Shown here: in pieces, positions 27,130 through 36,434 of the stretch
Layout of the letters: every line of letters starts with the position of its first letter
How positions within the stretch are numbered: position 1 is the first letter of the stretch
Origin: Anaerolineales bacterium
Lineage (GTDB): Bacteria; Chloroflexota; Anaerolineae; Anaerolineales; UBA6663
NCBI GenBank assembly: GCA_020850595.1
Contig: JADZEK010000054.1
Span: forward strand, 1-64,000
Reading direction: 5' to 3'
Length of the DNA: 64,000 nucleotides
The notes under the pieces: model-generated
Told to the model about the DNA's origin: nothing
Database searches by the model: none
Seen by the model: the letters and a program-made list of their open reading frames with translations, nothing else
Made by a program: the position numbers and the translations under genes

Positions 27130-27699
27130 ATGCTCGCGTCAGTGCAAGCCAGGCTTCAGCGCTGGGCCTCCAGCCGGAACGTGCTCCTCTTCTTGGCGCT
27201 GTTCCTGCTGTTCGAGATCGTCATCCTGCCCATCGCCGGCGCGCGGCTCATGAGCTACTCCGGCGGCCTCGGCCCGCTCGACCTCACGCTCGGCCTCTCG
27301 CCCGCCGACACTTACGCCCGCCTGACCGCCTATACCGCCGCGGGCCGCCTCACTTACCTGATCATCGAACTCACGGCCGACGTTGTCTTTCCCATCGTAT
27401 ATGGCCTCTTCTTCAGCCTGGCCCTGGCGCTGGTCTTCCAGCGCACCTTTCCGCCCGAAAGCGCCCTGCAGCGCCTGGTGCCTGTGCCGCTGCTGGCCTT
27501 GCCGGCCGACTATTTGGAGAACGCCGGCATCGTTGTAATGCTGCTGGCTTACCCGCAGGAGCTGGGCGGCCTGGCGCTGCTGGTCCGCCTGCTCACCCTG
27601 CTCAAGTGGCTCGTCACCACCGTTGCGGCGGTGCTGCTGCTGATCGGCCTCGGCGCGCTGTTCGTCCGCCGCCGCTCGACCAACCCCACCGGCGGCTGA
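27130..27699 (+). CDS. Four-helix integral membrane protein, unknown
   Basis: The 189-residue protein has four hydrophobic segments at about 20-40, 77-108, 120-145 and 155-182, with a basic C-terminus (RRRSTNPTGG) that would face the cytoplasm. No catalytic motif is visible. It is 19 bases after the FHA-gpI gene and precedes two more envelope genes, so it is probably co-expressed with the eCIS. It may take part in membrane tethering or release; a chance neighbour cannot be excluded. ATG 27130 was chosen because earlier starts lie inside the preceding gene. Confidence 0.65.
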   Translation: MLASVQARLQRWASSRNVLLFLALFLLFEIVILPIAGARLMSYSGGLGPLDLTLGLSPADTYARLTAYTAAGRLTYLIIELTADVVFPIVYGLFFSLALALVFQRTFPPESALQRLVPVPLLALPADYLENAGIVVMLLAYPQELGGLALLVRLLTLLKWLVTTVAAVLLLIGLGALFVRRRSTNPTGG

Positions 27700-27726
27700 C
27701 CAGCCGCCTCCACCCAGCGAGTGTCC

Positions 27727-28353
27727 ATGTCGCTCCACACCCGTTTCTCGCTTGTGCTCATCGCCTTCGTGGCTGCCGTCCTCGCCTGTGGCACCGCCAC
27801 GCCCGGCCCCAACGACGCCGGTGGGCGCGCCACCGGCCTGGCCCAGACCGCCGCGGCGCTGCTCACTTCCACGGCCGCCGCCAGCGTCACGCCCGTGTCG
27901 CCCGCGCCGCAGCCTACCAACACCGTCGCCGCGCCGCCCACGGCCACCGCCACGGCCACGCAACCGCCGCCGCCGCCCGCCGCCACGACTGCCGCGCCTC
28001 CGCCGCCCGAAGCCTGCGCCGGCGTTCGCGACTCAGACTTCGTGGCCGACGTGAACGTCCCCGACGGCACGCACTTTGCCGGCGGCGCAGTCTTCAGCAA
28101 GACCTGGCGGCTGCGCAATTCGGGCGCGTGCACGTGGACCACCAGCTACCAACTGCGCTACATCAGCGGCGAGGCGATGGGCGGCGCCACCGTCAACCTG
28201 GCCGCACCCGTGCCGCCGGGGGCCACCACCGACATCACGGTGACGTTCACGGCCCCCGCCGCCAACGGCAGCTACACCAGCCGCTGGCAGCTCTTTGACG
28301 AGACCGGCACGGCCTTCGGCACCAAGCCCTACGTGCAGATCAACGTGCCGTAA
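27727..28353 (+). CDS. Lipoprotein with NBR1-like Ig domain
   Basis: The signal peptide (SLVLIAFVAAVLAC) ends in a lipobox with cysteine near residue 20. A threonine/proline/alanine-rich linker follows. The C-terminal 105 residues form an NBR1-type Ig domain (FVADVNVPDGTHFAGGAVFSK, TWRLRNSGACTWTT, and a final SRWQLFDETGTAFG). These domains are frequent in Chloroflexota surface lipoproteins and bind unknown ligands. The protein should be anchored outside the cytoplasmic membrane. GTG 27721 is an alternative start. Confidence 0.8.
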   Translation: MSLHTRFSLVLIAFVAAVLACGTATPGPNDAGGRATGLAQTAAALLTSTAAASVTPVSPAPQPTNTVAAPPTATATATQPPPPPAATTAAPPPPEACAGVRDSDFVADVNVPDGTHFAGGAVFSKTWRLRNSGACTWTTSYQLRYISGEAMGGATVNLAAPVPPGATTDITVTFTAPAANGSYTSRWQLFDETGTAFGTKPYVQINVP

Positions 28354-28538
28354 GACGCTGGGGGCGGGCATCGCGGCGACATCGGGCGCGGCCGCAGAAC
28401 GCACAGACAACGCCCGCGCGGCCCCTGGCCTACTCGTCAGCCCAACACCCGGCCTTGGGACGCGCCACGGCCTGGATCGGCCGCAGCGCCCTTCAGGGCG
28501 CCAACCGGGTGTTTCCCCACCTGTGTTGCTCGCTGTGT

Positions 28539-28567
28539 TTGTCCCGCCTGTGCCGCGATGGTAAACT
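28539..28567 (+). promoter_or_regulatory. Candidate sigma-70-type promoter before the double-FHA gene
   Basis: TTGTCC at 28539-28544 and TAAACT at 28562-28567 are 17 bases apart, 55 bases before ATG 28622. Each hexamer matches four of six consensus positions. It sits in the 268-base gap after the NBR1 lipoprotein gene, the largest gap of the block, and suggests the last two envelope genes have their own transcript. The rest of the gap shows nothing recognisable. Confidence 0.45.
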
Positions 28568-28621
28568 ACGGCTTCTAACGGCTAGGCGCCGATTTCGCCT
28601 GCAGAAAGTCGAGAGGCCAGG

Positions 28622-31378
28622 ATGAGACTGGGTACCCTCCGTATTAAGCTGCCCGACGGCCAGACCCGCGAATATCCCGTTGAGCAGGCCGCGCTGGGCA
28701 TCGGCCGTGCCGCCGACAACGAGATCTCGCTAGAAGAGATCTCGCTCTCGCGCCGCCACGCCCGCCTCAGCATCGAGGCTGGCCGCCTGTCGGTCGAGGA
28801 CCTCGGCTCCGCCAACGGCACCTACATCGGCAGCCAGCGCATCGCCCCGAACACGCCCACCCTGGTGCCCGAAAACGAAGTCGTGCGCGCCGGTGATGTT
28901 GAGGTGCGCTTTATGCCGGCCGAAACGCCGCGCCCACCCGCCAACGCCGACATCCAGGGCGACCCGCTTGCCGGCGCCGCGGCGGGCGAGGCCATGCGCT
29001 ATGGCCTGCTCCAAATCCGCCTGCCCAGCGGCCAGGCCCTCAACTATCCCATGCAGCAGCCCAGCATCACCGTGGGCCGCGCCGCTGACAACCAGCTCAG
29101 CATTGATGAAATTTCCGTCTCGCGCCGCCACGCCCGCCTCACGGTCGAGTCGAGCCGGTTAATGATCGAAGACCTCGGCTCGGCCAACGGCACCTTCATT
29201 GGCGGGCAGCGCGTCGCGCCCAACAGCCCCGGCCTGGTCCCGGCCGACACGCCCGTGCGCCTGGGCGACGTGGAGATCCGCTTCGTCCCGCCGCGCACCG
29301 TAGATGCCGCCAAGGCCTTCGCCCCCACCCAGGCCGAGAGCCTGCCGCCCGTAGGCCCCAGCGCCCCCAGCGGGCCGCCCATTAACGTCGCCCTCGTCGG
29401 TCCGGCTGGGCCGGTGGCTCCCGGCAGCGTCATGACCGCCACCGTCACCATTCAGAACCGCGGCGCGGTGGTGGACGAATTCACCCTGCACGTCGCCGGC
29501 ATCCCCGGTAACTGGGTGCGCCTGAGCAAAGACCGCGTGCCGCTCCTGCCCAACGCGCAGGAGAATGTCACCGTCACCTTCCAGCCGCCGCGCCGCGCCG
29601 AGGCCGTCGCCACCGACCACCGCTTCACTATCTCGGTCATCTCGCGGGAGCATCACACCGGCGTTAACGTCCAGGGCACGCTCAAGGTCTTGCCCTATCA
29701 GGGCTTCGTGCTCTCGCTCAACCCGGTGCGCAGCACCAAGGATTTCGCGGTCGTCGCTCAGAACCAGGGCAACGCGCCTGTCACCTATCAACTGAGCGGC
29801 GTGGATGACGAACGCTCGCTGGATTACCGCTTCAGCCAGCCGATCGTCACCCTCCAGCCCGGCGAAACCGCCAGCATTCCGCTGGAGATCACGCCGCGGG
29901 TTAAGCCCAGCATCGGCACGCGGGAGACCCGCGCCTTCAACATCGTCGGCATCGCTACCGATCAGTCCGGCGCGGCAGAGGTGCGCGCCGCGGGCCAACT
30001 CATCATCCGCCCGCCGATCCCCATCTGGCTGATCCCGCTGGTCATCCTGCTGCTGCTGTGCTGCTGCGTCGGCAGCGCCTATGCCTACTTCACCTTCTGC
30101 CCTACCTACGCGCCGTGGCTGCCCTTCTGCCCGGCGGGGGCCAAGCCCGTCATCAACGTCTTTACCGCCACCCCCGAAGAAGTAGAAAAGGGCGGCGCGG
30201 TCGTCATCGCCTGGGATGTGAGCAACGCCGAGGAAGTCTCGCTTGTGGCGCCGGTGCAGAACTCGCTGGCCCCCAGCGGCCTGCAAACGTTCAACATTGA
30301 CACCACCACCACCTTCACCATCCGCGCCTCCAATTTCGCCGGCTCGGTCGAACAAAGCGTCATCGTCGCTGTGCGGCGCTCCCCGCCCGTCATCCAGAGC
30401 TTCACCGTCACCCCGGGCGTCATCACGGCCGGCCAGACCGAAAAGGTTGTCCTCAGTTGGACCGTGATTGGAGCCGACTCGGTCAGCATCGAGGGCGTGC
30501 CTGGCCAGAATCTCTCGGCCAGCGGCAGCCTGGAGATTGACGCGCCGACGCAGAACACCACCTACAACCTCGTTGCCACCAACCCCTCCGGCACCGTCCA
30601 ACAGACCGCCTCAGTCGTCATCGCTTCGGCCGAGTGCACGGTCGCCAACGTGCCCGCCGGGCAGGTGCTATATTTGCGCGAGGGGCCGAGCGAGTTCAAC
30701 TCGATCGTCATTGAACTAACCAACGGCGCCCGCGTTGATCCTTTTGGCCGCAACGCCACCGGCGACTGGCTCAAGGTCATCGCCCGCGACGCCAGCCGCG
30801 AAGGCTGGGTGGCCAGCAACTTCGTCACCTGCACCGACGGCTCCGGGCCAGACAAGTACCCGACCGTGGCCCCGAACCTGATACCATCGCCCATCCCAAC
30901 CGCCACACCCACGCCGACCGGCACCACGCCGCCGACCGGCACCACCGCGCCGACGCCCACGCCGACCAACACGCCCACACCGACCCCCACGGCCACGCCG
31001 GTCTTCATCAGCAGCGGGCTGGTCACCTATCGGGTGCAGGAGGGCGGGCGCACCACAATCTACCTACAAGGCCCCAACGGCGGGCGCATCCCGCTCGTCT
31101 TCGACAAAGACGATGCTGAGGTGCTCGACTACACGCCGCAGAACGGCGGCCGCTTCGCCATCTGGGTCTCGGAAGGCGGGCAGCAGAAGGTTTTCATCAT
31201 CGGCACAGGCGGCAACCTGCTCGGCGGCCCCATCACCGGCGGCTGGACTTCCATCACCGACGGCGACTGGTCGAACGACGGCCAGCGCCTGGTGCTGGAG
31301 GTGTTGAACGGCGCGGCCGTGCAATACCTGTACTACGATGCCAACGGCAACGCGACCGGCTCACCGGTCTTCCCCTAA
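28622..31378 (+). CDS. Double-FHA membrane protein with Ig-like, SH3b and PD40-like extracellular part
   Basis: The 918-residue protein has two FHA domains (about 1-98 and 123-225), each with GRAADN, SRRHARL and SANGT, so both should bind phosphothreonine. A beta domain of about 100 residues resembling NEW3/Ig folds follows. One transmembrane helix lies at about 466-490 (WLIPLVILLLLCCCVG). Outside are two Ig-like repeats (FTATPEEVEKGG, FTVTPGVITAGQ), an SH3b domain (LYLREGPSEFNS, then GWVASNF), a threonine/proline linker and a TolB/PD40-like end. It would join cytoplasmic phospho-signals to the cell wall or surface. With the FHA-gpI baseplate protein in the same block it could anchor the injection machine; this is inference. 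Confidence 0.8.
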   Translation: MRLGTLRIKLPDGQTREYPVEQAALGIGRAADNEISLEEISLSRRHARLSIEAGRLSVEDLGSANGTYIGSQRIAPNTPTLVPENEVVRAGDVEVRFMPAETPRPPANADIQGDPLAGAAAGEAMRYGLLQIRLPSGQALNYPMQQPSITVGRAADNQLSIDEISVSRRHARLTVESSRLMIEDLGSANGTFIGGQRVAPNSPGLVPADTPVRLGDVEIRFVPPRTVDAAKAFAPTQAESLPPVGPSAPSGPPINVALVGPAGPVAPGSVMTATVTIQNRGAVVDEFTLHVAGIPGNWVRLSKDRVPLLPNAQENVTVTFQPPRRAEAVATDHRFTISVISREHHTGVNVQGTLKVLPYQGFVLSLNPVRSTKDFAVVAQNQGNAPVTYQLSGVDDERSLDYRFSQPIVTLQPGETASIPLEITPRVKPSIGTRETRAFNIVGIATDQSGAAEVRAAGQLIIRPPIPIWLIPLVILLLLCCCVGSAYAYFTFCPTYAPWLPFCPAGAKPVINVFTATPEEVEKGGAVVIAWDVSNAEEVSLVAPVQNSLAPSGLQTFNIDTTTTFTIRASNFAGSVEQSVIVAVRRSPPVIQSFTVTPGVITAGQTEKVVLSWTVIGADSVSIEGVPGQNLSASGSLEIDAPTQNTTYNLVATNPSGTVQQTASVVIASAECTVANVPAGQVLYLREGPSEFNSIVIELTNGARVDPFGRNATGDWLKVIARDASREGWVASNFVTCTDGSGPDKYPTVAPNLIPSPIPTATPTPTGTTPPTGTTAPTPTPTNTPTPTPTATPVFISSGLVTYRVQEGGRTTIYLQGPNGGRIPLVFDKDDAEVLDYTPQNGGRFAIWVSEGGQQKVFIIGTGGNLLGGPITGGWTSITDGDWSNDGQRLVLEVLNGAAVQYLYYDANGNATGSPVFP

Positions 31379-31397
31379 GGCCGCGAAGGAGACGACG

Positions 31398-32390
31398 ATG
31401 CGCACTGCACTCAAACGCTTCGGCCCGCTGGGGCTGGCCGGCCTGGCGCTAGCGCTCTTCCTGGCCGGCTGCAACCTCGAAGGCGTGGCCGGGTTCTCGC
31501 CCAACAACGACCGGGTGGCGATCGTCACCAAGATCGGCGACAACTACTCGCTCTACACCACCGATGCCAACGGCGGCAGTCCCACACTCATCGAGACCAC
31601 CATCGCCGCCGGTTTCGATGTAACTTTCGACCCGCTCGGCACCAAGCTGCTCTATGTCTCCGCCGGCACGGTCTGCACCCAGAGCGTCAGCGGCGGCGGC
31701 AAGAGCTGCCCGGTGACGCTGCCGGGCAGCATGTCGGGCGGGTTCCTGACCTTTCTGCCCAACGGCGACTACATCCTCGTCTATCAGAGCGGCGGCAAAT
31801 GGCAGATGGAGGTTTACCAGCCTGGCCAGGCCGCGCCATATAAGACCGAAACCAACGTTGACCAGTTCTTCCTGACCAGCGACGCCTTCAAGGTGAAGCG
31901 CGGCAGCAACGGCGTGGAATGGTACGTGGCCCAGTATGACAAGCCCGGCGGCCAGCAAAACCTGCGCTGGGTCATCATCCGCGGATCGGCCGCCAGCATG
32001 TACAACGCCGCCGGCTCGCTCGAAGGCCCCACCGCCCTGCCGCGCGAAATCAACAGCGCCGTGCAGACCGCCCTGGCCGACCGCAACTCCAGCGACATCA
32101 CTAGCGGCGTCATCTCGCCCGACGGCACCAAGATGGCCTTCCGCACCCGCACCGGCACCGACCCCAACTTCAGCTACGGCCTGTACGTGCTCGACCTGAA
32201 CTCGACCAGCGGCAGCTTCACCAACCTCGTCAGCAACGCCAACTTCCGCGTCCAGTTTGCCTTTTCACCTACCGGGCAGGAGCTGGTCTACGAGTCCAAC
32301 GACGCGGGCCGGTCGGTCTGGCTCGCTTCGGCCGACGGCAGCAACCCGCGCAAGCTCTCCGACAACGCCTCTCTGCCCGACTGGCAGTAG
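31398..32390 (+). CDS. TolB/PD40-like lipoprotein
   Basis: The signal peptide ends in LFLAGCNLE, a clear lipobox. The mature part (about 300 residues) is built of PD40-type beta-propeller blades, seen as FSPNNDRVAIVTK, ISPDGTKMAFRTR and FSPTGQELVYESND, each followed by a D-x-N-G/S turn. The C-terminal segment of the preceding double-FHA protein has the same blade type, so the two may interact or share ancestry. It follows that gene by 19 bases and ends the co-directional block. The 137-base convergent gap after it contains only a weak CGGCGGG/CCCGCCG hairpin around 32408-32441. Confidence 0.75.
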   Translation: MRTALKRFGPLGLAGLALALFLAGCNLEGVAGFSPNNDRVAIVTKIGDNYSLYTTDANGGSPTLIETTIAAGFDVTFDPLGTKLLYVSAGTVCTQSVSGGGKSCPVTLPGSMSGGFLTFLPNGDYILVYQSGGKWQMEVYQPGQAAPYKTETNVDQFFLTSDAFKVKRGSNGVEWYVAQYDKPGGQQNLRWVIIRGSAASMYNAAGSLEGPTALPREINSAVQTALADRNSSDITSGVISPDGTKMAFRTRTGTDPNFSYGLYVLDLNSTSGSFTNLVSNANFRVQFAFSPTGQELVYESNDAGRSVWLASADGSNPRKLSDNASLPDWQ

Positions 32391-32527
32391 GCCACCTGGG
32401 ACCCAACCGGCGGGGCCTCGCCCCCTGGCGACGGCCCGCCGTATTTAACTACCAAGCCCGCTGGTCGCGGCTCCGCATCGCAACGGGGCGGACGTGCGCC
32501 CACGCGACGCCCACACTTGCCCGGCGA

Positions 32528-34888
32528 CTAAAAGGCGAGCGCCACTTCGGTCGCTTCAATCACCGGGTGTTCGAACGCCACCGCCACCGTCTGCGCCGCC
32601 GGGTCGTGGCTCACTGTGCACGCCCGCGACCCAGTCGCCCCGCTAACCTCCACTGCAGCCGGCGCCGACACCTGCCGGTGCAGCACCACCACCAGCGTTC
32701 GCACGGCCGGCTGCGTGGGATAGCCGCCTTCTGCCGCCCTCACGCTTACGCGCACCACGCCGCCTGCTGCGCTCACCTCTATGGCGGTCGTGCTGAACTC
32801 CCCACGCGCATAGGCGCGAGTGCAACCGTCGTCGTCATAGAAGACCAAGCTAGCCGGGTAAGGCGGGTAGCAGTGGAGCGCCAGCTCGGTGAAACGGTGG
32901 CTGTCGGCGATGTGCTGGAGCAGCGGCCCAAGCGGTAGGATCGAGCTGCCACGCACCAACAGCGGCAGCACGTCTGGCGCGGCGGCATAATCTGCCACGC
33001 CGCCCCCCGCATACGTCGCCGTGGACCAATAGTCATGCCACGGCGGCCCGGCCGGCAGCACCACGCGCCGCCGGGCCACGCCCGTGCCGGGGTCGGCCGG
33101 CGTCAGCACCGGCGCAAGCAGTAGCCGGTCGCCCAGCAGCGCCTGATCGTCCACCGCCGCCATCCGGTCGTCGCCCGCCGCGTGCAGCAGCATCGGGCGC
33201 AGCACGGGCAATCCTGTCCGGTGCGCCTCCCAACCCAACTGCGCGTAGTAGGGCAGCAGGCGGTAACGCAGCTCGACGAATTTGCGGAAGTTGGCTTCGT
33301 TCGCCGCCCCGTGTGACCACGGCAGGCGCGTGTCATCCAGCGCGGGCGGCCGCCAAAAATACCGCGCAATGGGCGCCAGCAGCGCATACTGCGCATAGCG
33401 GCGGTGCAGCTCGGGCGTGGTGCGTCCATCCAGGCCGAACACATCCGCTGTCCAGTGCGCGAACCCCAGCAGGCCCATGTTCAGCCCGGCCCTGAGCGTT
33501 GCGTGCATGTGTGCGAAGGTCGGCTTCTGGTCGCCCAGGAAGAGAGCCGGGTAGCGCTGCGCCCCGACCCCCGACGACCGCGCGTAAATGAACGGGCGGC
33601 GGTCATCGAGCGCCGCCATGCCGGTGTAGATCGCCCGGTCATAGTAGAAGCCGTAGAGGTTGTGGTGCTCCGGCCCGCTCAGGCCCAGCGCGCTCGTCGC
33701 GTCCGGCGGCAGATACTCGCCATCGTCGTTCTTGAAGAAAGCGATGCCCCGGTCATACAGCGGCCGGAGCAGCCCGTTCCACCACGCCGCGGCAGCCGGG
33801 TTGGTGAAGTCCACCATGCCGCCGGCCCCAAACCACCACAGCGTGTTGGGGTGCGCGAAGTACCCACGCGCCAGGGCATGCGCGTACTCTGGCAGAGCGC
33901 GCTCGTCGGCGCGCCACGGCCCGGCGGGCAGGTTGGCGGCCAGCCGTTGCAGCAGCCAGCGCTGGCGCAGCCGGTTGCGGTGGTTGACAAACGGCGTGAA
34001 GATCAACCCCAGGCGCACCGCCTGCCCGGCCAGATCAGCGATCAGGCGCTCCGGCTCAGGGAAGAGCGCCCGCCGCCAACGAAAGTTGTGGAAGCGCTCT
34101 TCCCAATGGTAGTCAAGGATCACCGCGTCGAGCGGGATGGCGCGCCGGCGGTGCTCAGCCACGCGCTCCGTCACCACCGGCTGCGGCTCTTGCGGGTAGC
34201 CCGTCACCATCAGCCCCAGCGCCCAGCGCGGCACCAGCGGCGGCCGACCCGTCAGCGCGGTGAATGCCGCGATCAGCTCGGCAAAGCTCGGACCGTAGAT
34301 CACCACGTAGTCTGCGCCCGGCCCGGCCGCTGTGAAGGTCAGCGTGCCGCGCTCCGGGTCCAGGTTGAAGGCGGCCGGGTGGGCGTTGAGATACCAGACC
34401 CCGTAACCCCGGCTGCTGAAGTGGACCGGCATCCCGGAGTAAGTGTGCCCGCCCTGCATCGGCGCGATGGCATCGCGGTTGTGCAGCCGCAGCGCGCCGC
34501 GTTCTCGCCGAAAGGCATTGAACCACTCACCAAAGCCATACAGCCCTTCGCCTGGGGCCAGTCGAAACGTCAGCCGCACGCCGGCATCCGAACGCTCCGC
34601 CTCGCCGCGTATGGTCACGGCCGGGAGGTCAAGTGCGACGGCACGGCGGCGGTGGCGGCGGCGCAGTTCAGGCGGCGCGACCTCGGCCAGCACCACCTGG
34701 CCCGCGGCCTGGGTCACGCGCACCCGGCCGTCCACCACCGCGCCCTCGAGTGTCGGCCTCTCGGTCAGCGGCGGCTGCGGCAGCAGCACATCGGCCAGCC
34801 ACACCGGGTCCGCCGGAAAAGGCTCGCCCTCGGGCGTATGGGTGATGCGCAGGGTGTGAGCAGTGATAGCCAGAAAGCGTGTCGGCAT
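32528..34888 (-). CDS. Glycoside hydrolase family 31 (alpha-glucosidase/alpha-xylosidase type)
   Basis: The 786-residue protein has the GH31 layout: an N-terminal beta-sandwich with the PLYGFGEWF-like block (GLYGFGEWFNAFR), a TIM barrel with WALGLMVTGYPQ, AVILDYHWEERFH and FFKNDDGEYLP (nucleophile aspartate about 388), an acid/base region around FAHWTADVFG, and C-terminal beta domains. The K-N-D-x-G-E form of the nucleophile motif is closer to YicI-like xylosidases than to the WxDMNE glucosidases. It has no signal peptide, so it acts in the cytoplasm. It is convergent with the eCIS block and alone in its transcript. Confidence 0.9.
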   Translation of the reverse strand: MPTRFLAITAHTLRITHTPEGEPFPADPVWLADVLLPQPPLTERPTLEGAVVDGRVRVTQAAGQVVLAEVAPPELRRRHRRRAVALDLPAVTIRGEAERSDAGVRLTFRLAPGEGLYGFGEWFNAFRRERGALRLHNRDAIAPMQGGHTYSGMPVHFSSRGYGVWYLNAHPAAFNLDPERGTLTFTAAGPGADYVVIYGPSFAELIAAFTALTGRPPLVPRWALGLMVTGYPQEPQPVVTERVAEHRRRAIPLDAVILDYHWEERFHNFRWRRALFPEPERLIADLAGQAVRLGLIFTPFVNHRNRLRQRWLLQRLAANLPAGPWRADERALPEYAHALARGYFAHPNTLWWFGAGGMVDFTNPAAAAWWNGLLRPLYDRGIAFFKNDDGEYLPPDATSALGLSGPEHHNLYGFYYDRAIYTGMAALDDRRPFIYARSSGVGAQRYPALFLGDQKPTFAHMHATLRAGLNMGLLGFAHWTADVFGLDGRTTPELHRRYAQYALLAPIARYFWRPPALDDTRLPWSHGAANEANFRKFVELRYRLLPYYAQLGWEAHRTGLPVLRPMLLHAAGDDRMAAVDDQALLGDRLLLAPVLTPADPGTGVARRRVVLPAGPPWHDYWSTATYAGGGVADYAAAPDVLPLLVRGSSILPLGPLLQHIADSHRFTELALHCYPPYPASLVFYDDDGCTRAYARGEFSTTAIEVSAAGGVVRVSVRAAEGGYPTQPAVRTLVVVLHRQVSAPAAVEVSGATGSRACTVSHDPAAQTVAVAFEHPVIEATEVALAF

Positions 34889-34998
34889 AAGGCGACCGGG
34901 TCGGCGGATCAGGGCTGTGGGTGACGGCGGGCGCCCTCCCCCGCCAGCACAGACTGACAGACTCTGGCCGGCGTTTCAGTCAGCCGGGTGTGGCGCTG

Positions 34999-35604
34999 TC
35001 AGGCGCGGCCGTCTAGCCCAGCCAGCTCCGCGACCAGTCCGGCCAGGTTGACCTGTTTCTGCGCGTTACGCAGCGCGCGCGCCATCGGCGTGAAGTAGTG
35101 CTGGCTGGTCAGGAAATCCACCTGGCTCTGATACCACTCGTGATCGGTGTAGCGGACCCCGTAGGCCGCCCACTCGGCGCGCAGATCGTCGCTGCGCGGC
35201 CAATAATCCGCGCGGCCCAGCACGTCCAGGTCGGCATCGGTCAGTATCTCGGCCAGGAAACTGCGCGGCGTCTGCGGCAGGCGGGTGGCATTGATCAGAT
35301 CGCGGATCACCTCGCGCTGGCCGGGCGTGTACCCGAAACCAGGCAGCACCGCCTCAGCCAGGGCGATGCTCACTCGTTCGTGATCATCGCGCTGAACAAC
35401 AAACCCCAGATCGTGATACAGCGCGGCCGTCTCCAACAACAGCTGCGCCTCGCCCGAAATGCCCGCCGCCGCCGCCAGGCGCAGCGCCGCCGGCAGCACG
35501 TCATCGCGGGTGTGCCCAAACGAGTGGTAGGTCAGCCGCGGCGACAGCTCATGCGACAGCCGGTCGAGCGCGTAGGCTCTGGCGCGCGCCAGGTCAGGTA
35601 CCAT
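34999..35604 (-). CDS. HD-domain metal-dependent phosphohydrolase
   Basis: The 201-residue protein has the HD signature: YHSFGHTRDDVL supplies the first histidine, ALYHDLGF the HD pair, and LTDADLDVLGR the distal aspartate. The substrate is unknown; similar stand-alone HD proteins hydrolyse nucleotides or phosphomonoesters. TAGAAT read on the minus strand at 35616-35611 ends six bases before ATG 35604, which would give a leaderless mRNA. It is divergent from the aldehyde dehydrogenase pseudogene. Confidence 0.8.
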   Translation of the reverse strand: MVPDLARARAYALDRLSHELSPRLTYHSFGHTRDDVLPAALRLAAAAGISGEAQLLLETAALYHDLGFVVQRDDHERVSIALAEAVLPGFGYTPGQREVIRDLINATRLPQTPRSFLAEILTDADLDVLGRADYWPRSDDLRAEWAAYGVRYTDHEWYQSQVDFLTSQHYFTPMARALRNAQKQVNLAGLVAELAGLDGRA

Positions 35605-35691
35605 GGTCGTATTCTAGCAGAAGCGCTCTTTGGAGCCGCCGGCCTGCCGATTGCGCTACAATAACTGAGCGCCGGTTGCATTGGAGACCCC

Positions 35692-36416
35692 ATGACGCCT
35701 GCCCCACCCCCTGCTCCCACCCTGCACACCAGCACGCAAGCGTTCCTGGCCGGCGGGCCAAAGCGTCTGCTCATCGGCGGCGAATGGCAGTCCGCCGCCG
35801 GCGGCGAAACTTTTGCCACGCCAAACCCCGCCACCGGCCAAACACTGGTCGAGGCGGCGCTGGCTAGGGCGGCTGATGTAGACCGGGCGGTGGCCGCAGC
35901 GCGGCAAGCCCTGGAGCGCGGGCCGTGGCCGGCGCTCAGCGAGGCCGACCGTGGCAACTTGCTGTGGAAGACGGCCGACCTGATCGAGCGGCACGCCGAC
36001 GAACTGGCTGAGTTGGAGACCCTGGACAACGGCAAGCCCCTCCGGGCCTCCCGGCGAGGTGACCTGCCCATGGCCATGAGGCACTTCCGTTACTATGCCG
36101 GGTGGGCCGGCAAGCTCGAAGGCGCCACCATCCCGGTCTCACAGCCAAATCAGTTTGCCTACACTCTGCGTGAGCCGATGGGCATGGTGGGCCTGATCAT
36201 CCCCTGTAACTTGCCCCTGCTCATGGCAGCCCGGAAGCTAGCCCCGGCGCTGGCCTGCGGCAACACGACCCTCCTCAAACCCGCCGAGGAGACGCCACTA
36301 ACCGCCCTGCGGCTGGGCCCTTGGGCGGCTATAAGCAGAGCGGCTTCGAGCGCGAGATGGGGGCTGAGGCGCTCAGCCTATACACGCAGACCAAGACCGT
36401 TTGGGTTGGGCTGTAG
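35692..36416 (+). pseudogene. Aldehyde dehydrogenase pseudogene with internal deletion and frameshift
   Basis: The first 208 codons are a normal ALDH N-terminus (LIGGEWQSAAGGETF, FRYYAGWAGKLEG, GLIIPCNLPLLMAARKLAP, then TTLLKPAEETPLTALRLG). Immediately after, in another frame, the DNA encodes the genuine ALDH C-terminus: GGYKQSGFEREMGAEAL, then LYTQTKTVWVGL and TAG at 36414-36416. About 250 residues, including the catalytic cysteine and glutamate, are missing between them, with the junction near 36315. The N-terminal frame runs on out of phase into paaA. A -10-like TACAAT lies at 35657-35662. It precedes paaA, so a phenylacetaldehyde-type dehydrogenase feeding the pathway is possible but unproven. 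Confidence 0.9.
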
Positions 36417-36434
36417 CCGGCGCGGGAGGCTGGC

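Noticed and set aside
24492-27131. A long open frame of 879 codons on the minus strand opposite the baseplate genes
   Set aside because: It is antisense to three well-supported tail genes, has no domain similarity, and is an expected by-product of GC-rich codon usage.
32408-32441. Hairpin after the PD40 lipoprotein gene as a terminator
   Set aside because: The stem is only seven pairs with a 20-base loop and a weak T-run, so it is mentioned but not called.
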